Positions 53,368 through 62,827 are shown, counted from the first letter of the stretch. The stretch: DNA of 64,000 bases from Myxococcales bacterium (GCA_018780435.1 JADMJS010000152.1:1-64000), one strand, 5' to 3'. Translations and numbers: made by a program. Notes: generated from the letters alone by a model not told the origin.

Positions 53368-53790
53368 ATGGGGCTCGGGGTGGTCGTAGACTTTCGACTT
53401 CGGAATGCGTTCTCCGGGACGGTGGCGGCCGTCGTGACGGCCAGCGTCGTCGCCGGGCTCGGGTGCGCCAAGGCGCCGCCGCCGGATGGCCGCGCGCTCT
53501 TTCAGTCGGCGTGCGCCCGGTGTCACAGCGAAGACGGTCGGGGCGGCACGCCGTCCAAGCCCGGCGCGACGCCGCCACGCGACTTACGCAACCCGTCCTG
53601 GCAAGACGCCGTCACGGATGACCAGCTCCGCCAGCACATTCGGACCGGCAAGGCCGAGATGCCACCCTTTGCCGATGTCCTGTCACCAAATCAGCTCGAC
53701 GCCGTCGTCGCGCATGTCCGTTCGCTCCGCTCTCCCGTCGCTCTTCAGGCGGCGGCACCCTCGACCGCCCACCAAGGAGGCACGCCATGA
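53368..53790 (+). CDS. Lipoprotein cytochrome c (monoheme)
   Basis: 140 residues. The signal ends VVTASVVAGLGC, a lipobox. One heme site is present, ACARCH, preceded by GRALFQS; DGRGG and AEMPPFADVLS (distal Met) follow, then a C-terminal helix LDAVVAHVRSL. It would carry electrons on the periplasmic side. The ATG at 53368 gives a somewhat long n-region; a GTG a few codons later is an alternative. Its stop overlaps the next cytochrome gene in ATGA, so the two are an operon and probably exchange electrons. Confidence 0.88.
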   Translation: MGLGVVVDFRLRNAFSGTVAAVVTASVVAGLGCAKAPPPDGRALFQSACARCHSEDGRGGTPSKPGATPPRDLRNPSWQDAVTDDQLRQHIRTGKAEMPPFADVLSPNQLDAVVAHVRSLRSPVALQAAAPSTAHQGGTP

Positions 53791-54767
53791 CCCCACGCCC
53801 GCTCTGGAAGAAGCTCCTCATCGGACTCGCCGCGGTGCTCGTGCTCGCCGTGACGGGGATCGTCATCTGGTTCTATGGCGTCCTTCCGAGGACCGCGCCT
53901 CCACGCGACGTGAAGTCCGTCGCGACACCGGAAGCGCTCGCCCGGGGTGAATACCTCGCCACGATCCTCGGCTGCGCGGGGTGCCACTCGGAGATCGACG
54001 AGTCCTTGCCCGGCGACCAGATCAAGGCGGGGCGACTCTTCTCGGGTCGCCGTTTTCCGAAGTTCGAGGGGCTCCCGGGCGAGCTGGTCACGGCCAACCT
54101 CACTCCCGATGTCGAAACAGGTGTCGGCGGCTGGACCGACGGCGAGCTCATGCGCGCCATTCGGGAAGGGATCGGCAAGGACGGGCGCGCGCTCTTTCCG
54201 ATGATGAACTACCCGAACTTTCGGATGCTCCCGGACGACGACGTTCTCGCCATCATCGCCTACGTACGCGCCGCGCCGCCGATCCGGAACGCGCTCCCGA
54301 AGTCGAGCATCGACTTCCCCGTCTCGATGTTCATTCGCGGGGTGCCTCAGCCCGTCGAGGGCTCGCCGCCGCCGCTCCCGACCGAGCCGAGAGCCCGTGG
54401 TGACGCGCTCCTGAAGCTCATGAGCTGCGGCGACTGCCACACGCAGATGGTGCGCGGGGCGCCGTTGGAAGGGATGCACTACGCGGGTGGCACGTGCATG
54501 GAGATGCCTGCCGGGACGATCTGCGCGCCCAACATCACGTCCCACAAGGCCGTCGGGATCGGAAGCATGTCCGACGACGACCTCCGGCGCGTCTTCCGAG
54601 AAGGCAAAGGCAAGGACGGCCGCACCCTCTGGCTCATGCCGTGGAGCTTCACCCAGAAGCTGAACGAGGCGGATCTGGAGGCGCTCATCATCGCGCTTCG
54701 GGCCGTGCCGCCGAACGACTTCCTCGCGCCCGCGACGGAGTTGAAGCCCGAGTTCAAGGGCAAGTAG
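53787..54767 (+). CDS. Membrane-anchored diheme cytochrome c
   Basis: 326 residues. One N-terminal helix (LIGLAAVLVLAVTGIVIWFYG) anchors the protein; no lipobox. Two cytochrome c domains carry CAGCH near residue 60 and CGDCH near 215. Likely axial Met residues lie in FPMMNYPNFRML and WLMPWSF. The pattern YLATILGCAGCH, ANLTPD and GRALFPMMNYPNF is like the cytochrome subunit of membrane dehydrogenases for alcohols or sugars, but no dehydrogenase gene is adjacent. Coupled by ATGA to the monoheme lipoprotein upstream. Confidence 0.9.
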   Translation: MTPRPLWKKLLIGLAAVLVLAVTGIVIWFYGVLPRTAPPRDVKSVATPEALARGEYLATILGCAGCHSEIDESLPGDQIKAGRLFSGRRFPKFEGLPGELVTANLTPDVETGVGGWTDGELMRAIREGIGKDGRALFPMMNYPNFRMLPDDDVLAIIAYVRAAPPIRNALPKSSIDFPVSMFIRGVPQPVEGSPPPLPTEPRARGDALLKLMSCGDCHTQMVRGAPLEGMHYAGGTCMEMPAGTICAPNITSHKAVGIGSMSDDDLRRVFREGKGKDGRTLWLMPWSFTQKLNEADLEALIIALRAVPPNDFLAPATELKPEFKGK

Positions 54768-55110
54768 CGGCGCGCTGGCCGGGCCGTCCAACGGGAGCTG
54801 GAAAACGACACCCACGGGCTCGAGTACTCGCTCCACTTCTGGCGCACGCAGTCCGGCACCGAGGTCGACTTCATCCTCTACGGACCGCGCGGCTTCCTCG
54901 CGATCGAGGTGAAGCGGTCATCGCGGTTTCGCGACGACGATCTCCGTGGTCTGCGTGCCTTCCGCGAGGAGTACCCGGAGGCGCGCGGCGTGCTTCTTTA
55001 TCTCGGCGACGTGCCGTACCGCTTCGGCGACCTGCACGTCGAGCCGCTGGCGCGCTTCCTCCCGGCGCTCCCGGACTGGCTCGCGACCGGCGCCTCGCCC
55101 GCTCGCTGAC
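54768..55110 (+). pseudogene. C-terminal stump of a DUF4143/AAA ATPase gene
   Basis: Right after the cytochrome stop, the frame reads LHFWRTQSGTEVDFILYGPR, then FLAIEVKRSSRFRDDDLRGL, ending with LPDWLATG and a stop at 55110. This is the nuclease-like C-terminus of AAA ATPases with DUF4143 (GTEVDF and EVKRS). The ATPase half and a start are missing; the only Met is at 54909 within the domain. It is a truncated leftover. Confidence 0.7.
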
Positions 55111-55119
55111 TGGACCACC

Positions 55120-55145
55120 AGCGGGCTCAAAGTTCCTGGCCCGCT
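55120..55145. terminator. Hairpin after the DUF4143 stump
   Basis: AGCGGGC and GCCCGCT form a 7-bp stem with a 12-base loop. There is no T-run, so a factor-independent terminator is only a possibility. It separates the stump from the peptidase lipoprotein gene. Confidence 0.25.
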
Positions 55146-55198
55146 TCGCGTTAGGCTGACCGATGCGTTACAACGTTCTGAACCGGAATGAGGGACGC

Positions 55199-58100
55199 AT
55201 GACGAGTCGAAGCCGCATCATCAAGGTCGCATTTCTCGGAGTGAGCGCGCTCCACCTCGTGATGGGCTGCGCGACCGAGAGCGTCGACCCGCCGAACACA
55301 GCGGAGCATGACACCGCGACTGGCGATGACGCCGTAGTCGATACGTCGGCGCCGAGTGACGACGTCCCCATTGCCGAGACTGACGCGGACGTTCCCGACG
55401 AGGAGGTACCGACGCCCGACGACGTGTCGGACGTCGTGCTGTTCCCGGACACGCAGCCCGACCCGGACACGCAGCCCGACCCGGACACGCAGCCCGACCC
55501 GGATACGCAGCCCGACCCGGACACGCAGCCCGACCCGGACACCGCGACCTGCGGCGACTGCGACGACGGCAATCCGTGTACGGTGGACGAGTGCGTCGAA
55601 GGCGTCTGCCAGCACCCGACCGCGGCCGACGACACGCCGTGCGACGACGGTGACCTGTGCGATGGGCTCGAGTTCTGCGTGGAGGGCGTCTGCGAAGAGG
55701 GCGAGCCACTGGTGTGCAAGGATGACGACCCGTGCACTAAGGACACTTGCCTTCCGGAGTCCGGATGTCGCTCGACCTATGACGGGGAGTGTGGTGTCGA
55801 CAGCGATGGCGACGGGATCGCCGACGCCTTCGACTCCTGTCCACAGCACCCGAACGCGGATCAGGCGGACGTCGACGGCGACCAAGTCGGCGATGCCTGC
55901 CAGCTCTCGGTCTCGGGCGTGCTCCTCCCGATCGCCGTCCTGCGCGGTGAGCCCGTGACGGCGCGGGTGACGGCGCGGGTACCGAAGGGCTCGGCGGTCG
56001 CCACCGTGGACTTCGGCGACGGCCAGAGCGCCGAGCTGTCGCTCGCGGACGGCGCGAGCAAGGCGGCTAACACGACCTTCGACACCGCAGGCTCCTATAC
56101 CGTCGTCGTAAAGGCATGCGACGGCGTCTCGCCTTGTGCGCAGGCGACACTCGGGACGATCACCGTCGTCGATACGAAAGACGAGCTGCCACCCATCAAG
56201 CTGAACGCCGAGAACCCCGCTTCGGAGGGCGTCGCAGCGCGACTCGCTCTGATGAACGACTGGCCCGAAATCGATGGTGACGTACTCGATGCCGACGACC
56301 TGGTGGTAAGGCGCGTCTCTTTCGATCCGCCGTCGGAGACCGCGCGAGCCCATGTGCGCCTCCAGCAACACCATGACGGCGTCCCGGTCTGGGGCGGTGA
56401 GGGCATCGTCCATCTTCGCCTTGACGGCCGAGGCGCCGAGGAAACCGACGCGCTTGTCCGCAATCTCGACGTGGCCACGGTCCCGACCCTGGCCGCGCCC
56501 GAGGCGATCGACGCGGCGCTCACGGCGTACGGCTGCCCGGATTGCCTGACGGAGAGCCCAACGGCCGATCTTTGGGTGTTGCGGCGTGACGCCGACCACC
56601 TTGTCTGGCGTGTGCAATTGCGCCGAGAGGACGGTACGAAAGAGACGTCGATGCCTGTGCTGTTCATCGATGCCCACACCGGCGCTCTCGTATGGGAATA
56701 CGACAACTTGCAGACCATCGGACCCAAGACCGGCTCGGGACAGGGGCACTATAGCGGGCCAGTGGAGTTTCCGACGTACCAGACCTGGGTTTACGTCCTT
56801 CAAACATTGGAGATGAGCTACATTACCTTCGACATGGCGCACTCGGACAGCTCGGTCGCGCCGAAGCTCGACTGGAACAACGTGTGGGATGGGGCGCATC
56901 AGAAGTCTGCCGTCGACGTCCACTGGGGCTCGCTGCGCTTCCTGGACGTTCTCCAGTCCCACTTCCAGCGGCACGGGCTCGATGGCGCCGGCGGCCCGAA
57001 GACCCGACCTGCCTATGGGTTTCCGTCCCAGATGATGCTCTGGTCGCAGGTTCGCTACGGCGCCGAGTACGCCAACGCCTTCTGGAACGGCCGCGGTTGC
57101 ACCTACGGCGACGGTGATGTCTACACTCTCAGAGAGCCGACGAGCTACGACATCGTGGCACACGAGATGGCTCATGGCATCACGGGGTCCACCTCGGCTC
57201 TCGTGTACGCCGACCAGTCAGGCGCTCTGAACGAGTCCTTCTCGGACATTCTGGCGGCGGCGACCGACGGGATCCTGAACGGCATCACGTCCAAGACCTG
57301 GCAGATCGGCGATGGCGTTGCGGGCTACAACCTCGGCGTCGACTTCCTCCGCTCCTTGGCCGATCCCCATGCGGGCTTCAACGAGGGCCTCACGAACAAC
57401 GATCAGCCCGACCACTGGAGCGAGCGTTATTTCGGCGATGAAGACGGCGGTGGCGTGCACGTCAACAGTGGCATTCCGAACCACGCCTTCTACCGCCTCG
57501 CTATGGGCGGGACTCACCCGCAGACCGGCATCTCCGTTACCGGGATCGGCCTGACGGACGCCACCGCCATCTTCTACCTCGCCTTCACGCAGTACCTCAC
57601 CTCGACGTCCACGTTCAGCGACGCGTGGTGGGCAACGCTGCGTGCCTGCGTGCAGCGATTCGGTACTACGGCTGCAGGGATTCAGAAGCTCATCTCACTC
57701 GTCCGAGCATGGGAGTCCGTCGGCGTGACGGCGACCACGAGCCAGGAAGCGGTAGACACCATCAGCCAAGAGCTCGTTACGAACGGGGACTTCGAAACGA
57801 ACATTGTGAGCCCATGGTCGAGGACCGGCTCCGGGGTGAACTGGTCCTACCTCGGCGCTTACCCGGCCACGGGTGAGAGCTACATGACCTTCGGTGGGAG
57901 CAACAACGTCGACGGCAGGCTAGTGACAACGTTCACTGTGCCCGCGATCGCACAGGGCATGAAGCTCTTCTACCGCATATCGATCGCGTCGGAGGAACCG
58001 CCCACCGTCAAAAACGACTGGCTCTCTGTGACCGTGACCTCGAATGGCGGAGGCACCTATACCCACAGCCACGACAATCGATTTGCCGCCGGTCCCGGTG

Positions 58101-58915
58101 AGTACTCGATGCATGACATCCCAATCCACACGCATGCTGGCAAGACGGTGACGGTGACCTTCTGGGTCAAGACCGACGCCGGCGCACCGACTACCTTCCG
58201 CATCGATCGCATGACGACGATGCCGCCGTCCGACGCGGGGCTCTTGCCGTCCCCCGACTGCGCCACCCCCGGCTCGTGCCCCGTCTGCGACGATCCGGCG
58301 TGCGGCGCCCCGACGCGCTGCCAGGACGCCGTGGGAGCCCAAGGCATTGCCGTGCTCGCGCTCTCCGACGTCCTCGACCTCGACACCGGCATCAAGGCGG
58401 TGGCCAAGGACCTCGAGGACCCACCCATCTCGGGTTGGGATCTCGTCGTCGCGAACAACCAACAGACCGGCGCGCAGCTAAAGCCCGGGGGGACCGCCTC
58501 GATGACGCCGGCGGCTCCGTCGTTCGAGACGCTCAATGGCTGCGCAGCGTTGGGTGCCACTGGCGTCGCGACGACGCCCGGTGTGAGTGTCCTCGAGCCG
58601 ACGACGGTCCTCGTTACGAGCGACCTGGGCTACCGCTACGGTGTCCGAGTGGGACCGGCCCCGGTCGGCAAGGGCACGCAGGTTGAGTGGGTAGCGCTTC
58701 CGGCTCTCGCCGCCGGTAACTCCAAGGTGACCTGCCTGTGCGAAGGCGGACCGAAGGTCTCATCGATGCTCCTCGCGAGCTGCGCCGAGGGTTGCACGGG
58801 CGTCGCGGGCTGCGCGTCGGACGGCGACGCAGCGCTCGGCAAGCTGTGCAGCGCGGCGTGTGGTCTCAGTGGAACGGCGTCGGCGGCACCCAGTTGTGAG
58901 ACCTTGGCGCCGTAG
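55199..58915 (+). CDS. Exported M4 (thermolysin-like) metallopeptidase lipoprotein
   Basis: 1238 residues from the ATG at 55199, which has GAGGG upstream; an earlier ATG at 55163 only lengthens the n-region. Order: lipobox LHLVMGC; acidic linker with DTQPDP repeats; Cys-rich region (CDDGNPCTVDECVEGVC); a calcium-type segment DSDGDGIADAF; a PKD-like domain (VDFGDGQSAEL, TAGSYTVVVKACDG); an FTP propeptide (VWGGEGIVHLRLDG); then the peptidase with HEMAHG near 655, GALNESFSDIL near 676 and HVNSGIPNHAFY. A jelly-roll-like binding domain and a Cys-rich tail follow. It probably digests external protein, fitting a predatory or scavenging life. Confidence 0.92.
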   Translation: MTSRSRIIKVAFLGVSALHLVMGCATESVDPPNTAEHDTATGDDAVVDTSAPSDDVPIAETDADVPDEEVPTPDDVSDVVLFPDTQPDPDTQPDPDTQPDPDTQPDPDTQPDPDTATCGDCDDGNPCTVDECVEGVCQHPTAADDTPCDDGDLCDGLEFCVEGVCEEGEPLVCKDDDPCTKDTCLPESGCRSTYDGECGVDSDGDGIADAFDSCPQHPNADQADVDGDQVGDACQLSVSGVLLPIAVLRGEPVTARVTARVPKGSAVATVDFGDGQSAELSLADGASKAANTTFDTAGSYTVVVKACDGVSPCAQATLGTITVVDTKDELPPIKLNAENPASEGVAARLALMNDWPEIDGDVLDADDLVVRRVSFDPPSETARAHVRLQQHHDGVPVWGGEGIVHLRLDGRGAEETDALVRNLDVATVPTLAAPEAIDAALTAYGCPDCLTESPTADLWVLRRDADHLVWRVQLRREDGTKETSMPVLFIDAHTGALVWEYDNLQTIGPKTGSGQGHYSGPVEFPTYQTWVYVLQTLEMSYITFDMAHSDSSVAPKLDWNNVWDGAHQKSAVDVHWGSLRFLDVLQSHFQRHGLDGAGGPKTRPAYGFPSQMMLWSQVRYGAEYANAFWNGRGCTYGDGDVYTLREPTSYDIVAHEMAHGITGSTSALVYADQSGALNESFSDILAAATDGILNGITSKTWQIGDGVAGYNLGVDFLRSLADPHAGFNEGLTNNDQPDHWSERYFGDEDGGGVHVNSGIPNHAFYRLAMGGTHPQTGISVTGIGLTDATAIFYLAFTQYLTSTSTFSDAWWATLRACVQRFGTTAAGIQKLISLVRAWESVGVTATTSQEAVDTISQELVTNGDFETNIVSPWSRTGSGVNWSYLGAYPATGESYMTFGGSNNVDGRLVTTFTVPAIAQGMKLFYRISIASEEPPTVKNDWLSVTVTSNGGGTYTHSHDNRFAAGPGEYSMHDIPIHTHAGKTVTVTFWVKTDAGAPTTFRIDRMTTMPPSDAGLLPSPDCATPGSCPVCDDPACGAPTRCQDAVGAQGIAVLALSDVLDLDTGIKAVAKDLEDPPISGWDLVVANNQQTGAQLKPGGTASMTPAAPSFETLNGCAALGATGVATTPGVSVLEPTTVLVTSDLGYRYGVRVGPAPVGKGTQVEWVALPALAAGNSKVTCLCEGGPKVSSMLLASCAEGCTGVAGCASDGDAALGKLCSAACGLSGTASAAPSCETLAP
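55445..55534 (+). repeat. Five 18-bp tandem repeats encoding PDTQPD
   Basis: Five copies of an 18-bp unit, four identical and one with GAT for GAC, lie in the linker between lipobox and Cys-rich domain of the M4 peptidase. Copy number sets the linker length and should vary between strains. Confidence 0.85.
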
Positions 58916-58996
58916 TCCGGAGCCGCGTTCCGCGTACGCGAGGTCCGTCACACCGCCATCCTCGCATTGTCGCGACCTTGCGGCTACGCTGCTTCC

Positions 58997-60856
58997 ATGC
59001 GGCCTTCAACTCGTGTGCTCCTTCACCTCGCGGTGTCGTCCCTCCTCGCGTGCGGCAAGACCGGCGGTGGCGGTGGTGGCGGCGATGACGATATCGAATC
59101 GGCGATACTCAGCGGGCTCGACGAAGCCGCCCTCATCACGGAGGCGGAGCTCGATCAAGAGTTCCCGCTCGTCGATCCTGTCGATCCGGCGGAAGACGAC
59201 GACACGGCGCCGGACCCGACCCTCTCCGACCCGACTGCCGGTGGTGCGCTTGAGGCTCGCTTCGCCGCCTTCACGGCTTCACGAACGGCAGACGGGCTCT
59301 TTGCGGTGCCTGCCGTCGAGGGAGTCCCTGCGGAGTTCAACGCGACCGTGACGCGCGGGATCCTCTTTGGTCTCGACCACTTCGCGGCTCGACTCCCCGA
59401 CTTCGACGTCTATGCCGCCGTGGCGGCACGGCCCTTCGTGGTCACCATCTTCACGGCAGCGAAGCCGATCACGGGCTTCCGGGCGTCCGTCGCCTCCTGT
59501 CCGAACAAGCCAGCGGATTGGAACGCCTGCCAGCCGGCGGTGAACATCCCCTACGAGGTGGTGAACGGTGTCGTGAAGCCCGTCCGCGCGGCGACCTACG
59601 TCCACGAGATGGGGCACCTTGGCCACGTACTCTATACGCTGTCGACGGCCTACCAGGCCGCCGGTGGCCTCGCCCTCGGATCGTTCCGGCACAACGAGTT
59701 TCGGTGGCAACGTGAGGGGTCGGCGCAGTTCCTGACGGCCCGCGCCCCCGATTGGGCCGCCTATGACCGCCTCGGCGCTCAGGAGTGTGCCTTCAAAGCC
59801 TTGCAAGCCGGCGCTTTCGCATGGAAAGACTTCTCGCCGTCCGGCAACGCCATCGTCCTCCCCTACCAGATGTCGCTGCTCGTCGATCAAGTGAGCTGGT
59901 TCCACTACTCGGGCGGCACGTCCTGGCTCCTCGACTGGTGGATAGCCCGACCCGACGCCCGCGATAGGGCGCGACCCGAGTCCGCCGCCCGATCGCTCAT
60001 GCGGCTGCTATCACCGTCGAGCAGCGCTACCGATCTGTCGGCGCTCAACCAGCTCATCGTCCGCGCCGGGATTGACCTCTATGTTCGTGGCCGAAACCCG
60101 TGGACGACCCGCACCCTCACCGCCGACTGCTTCGACCCGGCTGGCGCCACGCTGACCGCCACGACGCCCGGCTCGGCGACCGTCTCGGTGCCGGCGATCG
60201 GCTTCCGAGCCGTCGCCATGCCGGTCGCACCAGACGCCCTCGATACGGTCTCGGCGCTACAGCTCACGTTGACGTCCGACCGGCCCGCCGTGCGCGCCGC
60301 CGTCTATGCCATCGCCAGAACCGAGTATGTCGCCTGTGTGGGCGCCCTGACCGGCGGCGTCCTCGGTACGGAGTCGCCACGCAAGGCATGCAATGAGGCC
60401 CACGCTCTCCCGCTCGGGCCGCTGCAAGCGTCGAACGGCTACCGAGCGCTGATAAAGCTGACGCCGGACCTGAAGTCCAAGCTCACGGGCAAGGATCTCG
60501 TCGCGGTCCTCTTCCACCCGTGGACCACCGGCGCACCTCGAACTCCCGCCACCATCACGTTCACCGCCGGCCCACCCGGTCCGACCGACCTCACGGTGAC
60601 GCTCCGCAATGCGTCGTCCGAGGACCACGTCCACTTCGAGCTGACCTCGAACGGCAACACCGTCACGGTCGACCGCGGCCAAACCGGCAGCCTCGTCTTC
60701 TCCGGCGCCAAAGCAGGCGATCAACTGCCCTTCAACGTCGAGAAGCCGGGCGACTTCGGACCGACCTTCGCGGGCTCGGCGACCTGTGTGGTCACCGACG
60801 CGCCGAACAACCCGACCGTGACGTACTCCGGCTCCGTGACGTGTTCCGGGTTCTGA
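58997..60856 (+). CDS. Lipoprotein with HEMGH zinc-peptidase-like motif
   Basis: 619 residues from the ATG at 58997. The signal LHLAVSSLLAC ends in Cys and is followed by seven Gly and an acidic linker. Near residue 205 the segment ATYVHEMGHLGHVLYTLS has an HExxH zinc site, and REGSAQFLTA, about 40 residues later, supplies the third ligand Glu, as in gluzincins of the peptidase MA clan. The C-terminal part ends with a beta-rich domain (LTVTLRNASSEDHVHFELTS). Family not recognised with certainty; it follows the M4 gene by 80 bases and may act with it on external substrates. Confidence 0.72.
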   Translation: MRPSTRVLLHLAVSSLLACGKTGGGGGGGDDDIESAILSGLDEAALITEAELDQEFPLVDPVDPAEDDDTAPDPTLSDPTAGGALEARFAAFTASRTADGLFAVPAVEGVPAEFNATVTRGILFGLDHFAARLPDFDVYAAVAARPFVVTIFTAAKPITGFRASVASCPNKPADWNACQPAVNIPYEVVNGVVKPVRAATYVHEMGHLGHVLYTLSTAYQAAGGLALGSFRHNEFRWQREGSAQFLTARAPDWAAYDRLGAQECAFKALQAGAFAWKDFSPSGNAIVLPYQMSLLVDQVSWFHYSGGTSWLLDWWIARPDARDRARPESAARSLMRLLSPSSSATDLSALNQLIVRAGIDLYVRGRNPWTTRTLTADCFDPAGATLTATTPGSATVSVPAIGFRAVAMPVAPDALDTVSALQLTLTSDRPAVRAAVYAIARTEYVACVGALTGGVLGTESPRKACNEAHALPLGPLQASNGYRALIKLTPDLKSKLTGKDLVAVLFHPWTTGAPRTPATITFTAGPPGPTDLTVTLRNASSEDHVHFELTSNGNTVTVDRGQTGSLVFSGAKAGDQLPFNVEKPGDFGPTFAGSATCVVTDAPNNPTVTYSGSVTCSGF

Positions 60857-60985
60857 GCGGGCGACGGCGCCGGAGACTCGGCCACAGGCCTCTCAGAGCC
60901 GGAAGCTCAACGTGAGAATGGTTCGCCACGAGAGGCCATGCTCGGTGCGGGTCGTGTCAGAGTCCACACGCGGACCGGAGAACCG

Positions 60986-61744
60986 ATGACGGTGCCCGAT
61001 CCTGCGATCAACCCCGTGGCGCGCTACGGGATCTACCGCGTTGCCGCGCTCGGCGTCGTCGCCGTGCTCCTCATCCTGGCATGGCAGACGGGCGTCTTCG
61101 AGCTACTCGGCGAGCCACAGCGCCTCCGGGCAGCCTTGCTCGACCTCGGCGCCTGGGGCTGGGTCGCGTTCGTCGTCGCCTACACGGTGCTCCAACCCTT
61201 CGGCGTGCCGGGGACGGTGTTCGTGATGGCGGCGCCGCTCATCTGGCCATGGCCGCTCGCGTTTCTGCTCTCGATGGTCGGCACGATGGCGGCGAGCGTC
61301 GTCGGCTTCAGCTTCGCGCGATTCATGGCGCGCGACTTCGTATTGGCGCGCCTGCCAGCCAAGCTGCGCAAGTACGAGTCCGCCATGAACGAGCGGGCGT
61401 TTCTGACCGTCGTGGTGCTTCGTTTCCTGCTCTGGATGCCGCAAGGGCTCCACGCGTTCTTCGGCGTCTCCCGCGTCGGCTTCTGGACGCACTTCTGCGG
61501 ATCGCTCCTTGGATACATCCCGCCGCTGCTCGCGACGGCGTACTTCGGTGAGCAAGCGATGACGTGGATCCTGGAGGCGCCGACCTGGGTGTGGATCACC
61601 ACAGGGGTCGTCCTGCTAACCGCGTGTGGGGCGTTCTACGTGTGGCGGCGCAGGTGCCAAAGTGGCAGCGACATCCGTGCCCCGAGACGGCGCCTGCGGC
61701 CAAGTCGCGCGGACCTCGAGCACAGAGAACCCGGAGCGCACTGA
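60986..61744 (+). CDS. VTT-domain (TVP38/TMEM64, DedA-like) membrane protein
   Basis: 252 residues from the ATG at 60986 with GGAGA upstream. Several helices are visible. The VTT core is clear: YTVLQPFGVPGTVFVMAAPL, FARFMARDF, VVLRFLLWMPQGLHAFFGVS and GSLLGYIPPLLATAYFG. Related proteins help flip or move lipids across membranes. The last 129 bases overlap the tail of the ATPase gene on the other strand; the encoded end here is a basic soluble tail (RRLRPSRADLEHRE), so either the tail is real or one gene is extended by chance. Confidence 0.88.
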   Translation: MTVPDPAINPVARYGIYRVAALGVVAVLLILAWQTGVFELLGEPQRLRAALLDLGAWGWVAFVVAYTVLQPFGVPGTVFVMAAPLIWPWPLAFLLSMVGTMAASVVGFSFARFMARDFVLARLPAKLRKYESAMNERAFLTVVVLRFLLWMPQGLHAFFGVSRVGFWTHFCGSLLGYIPPLLATAYFGEQAMTWILEAPTWVWITTGVVLLTACGAFYVWRRRCQSGSDIRAPRRRLRPSRADLEHREPGAH

Positions 61745-62269
61745 AGGTCGCGCGCGAACGTCGAGCGCGACACCATAGTCGGCGCGCAAGGTCAGGAGCC
61801 CGAGACCCGAGCGCGCGGTTGGGCGGTCGGGCGCCGCGTTGGTCTCGTGCGCGTTGGCCTCGACGCGTGCGGCGAGAGCATCCTCCGCGTCGGTCGTGAA
61901 CAGCCGCGCGAGATGCGCCAGCAACGCCGTCATCTGTGCCGTGGGAACGTCATTCGACGTACGTATCACGACCCGCGCCGAGCGAATGCCCATCGTCAAG
62001 CGCACGCTCGCGCCGTTCGCGTCGCGCAATGCATTGTCGAGGAGCTCTTCCGCGATGAACGACGCGTCCGCCCGTGCGACCTGGTCGGCAGGCTCAGGCC
62101 AGACGCGCGCGAGCACGGCGGCGACCGAAGCCTGGCGCGTGTCCGAATCAGTGTGTGCCGCCAGCGTGCAGGTCACCCACTGGCCGGGGGGCCTCCTCGG
62201 AGTCACAGCGGCCACCTGCGCCTCCGGTGGTGGGATCGGCAGCTTCCGATGAGCTGACGCGGGCGCCAC
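61616..62269 (-). CDS. Anti-sigma-factor-like ATPase (GHKL fold)
   Basis: 217 residues, probably from the GTG at 62269. The GHKL ATP-binding motifs are IAEELLDNALRD (N-box, with Asn) and ARSGLGLLTLRADYG (G-box), as in RsbW/SpoIIAB-type kinases that bind sigma factors or phosphorylate STAS proteins. The STAS gene just upstream on the same strand is the natural partner. The stop at 61616 places the last 129 bases antisense to the VTT gene. No sigma factor gene is adjacent. Confidence 0.78.
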   Translation of the reverse strand: MAPASAHRKLPIPPPEAQVAAVTPRRPPGQWVTCTLAAHTDSDTRQASVAAVLARVWPEPADQVARADASFIAEELLDNALRDANGASVRLTMGIRSARVVIRTSNDVPTAQMTALLAHLARLFTTDAEDALAARVEANAHETNAAPDRPTARSGLGLLTLRADYGVALDVRARPSVRSGFSVLEVRATWPQAPSRGTDVAATLAPAPPHVERPTRG

Positions 62270-62334
62270 GCGTCATCGGAGCTGACCATTACTCGGCCTT
62301 GGCGAAAGAAAGACTGTGGACGTCCGCGGGGACG

Positions 62335-62805
62335 TCAGTCGTCAAAGACGACCTCGATGTTCCTGTTGAACTTCTTCAGGTTTGGCAGGGACTTTACCTG
62401 CCAAGGCACGTTCTTGGCGGCGCGGACGACGATCGGCGTATCGCCCTGCTTGCGGGCCGAGATCGCGAACTTGTACAGCACGTTGAGCCCGCTGCTGTTC
62501 AGGAACGTAAGATCGACGAGCTTCAGCGTCAGAGAATCCGAGCCCTTCTTCAGCGCCAGGTCGAGCAGCTCTGCGATCGGGTCGTACTCCGACACATCGA
62601 GCCTCAGGACGCCCTCGAAGTGGATCGTGTCCTCGGAGGGGTCGAAGCGGACGAGATAGTTAGCGCCGCGGACCTCTCCCGTCTCGGCCCGGATGACGGT
62701 GGGGGGCGCGATGCCTTCGAGCGCGTGGACCTCCGAAGTGGCGAAGCTCCCGCCCGCGGCAATAGCGGCGGTTCCGAGGCGTGCGAGGAATGGATGGCTC
62801 GACAT
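62335..62805 (-). CDS. STAS-domain protein
   Basis: 156 residues. After a variable N-terminus, IHFEGVLRLDVSEYDPIAEL, LVDLTFLNSSGLNVLYKFAI and VVRAAKNVPWQVKSLPNLKKF show a STAS (anti-sigma antagonist) fold; the Ser pair in NSSGLN is the usual phosphorylation site. The ATPase 65 bases downstream could phosphorylate it. Both lie downstream of a hybrid histidine kinase on the same strand, so the three may form one signalling set. Start ATG at 62805. Confidence 0.82.
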   Translation of the reverse strand: MSSHPFLARLGTAAIAAGGSFATSEVHALEGIAPPTVIRAETGEVRGANYLVRFDPSEDTIHFEGVLRLDVSEYDPIAELLDLALKKGSDSLTLKLVDLTFLNSSGLNVLYKFAISARKQGDTPIVVRAAKNVPWQVKSLPNLKKFNRNIEVVFDD

Positions 62806-62827
62806 ATTGAGACCTGTCCCTATGTGA

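Noticed and set aside
55151-57175. Minus-strand frame across the M4 peptidase, and the minus-strand frames at 44661-45635 and 40293-41495
   Set aside because: Each covers a well-supported gene on the other strand and has no family signature.
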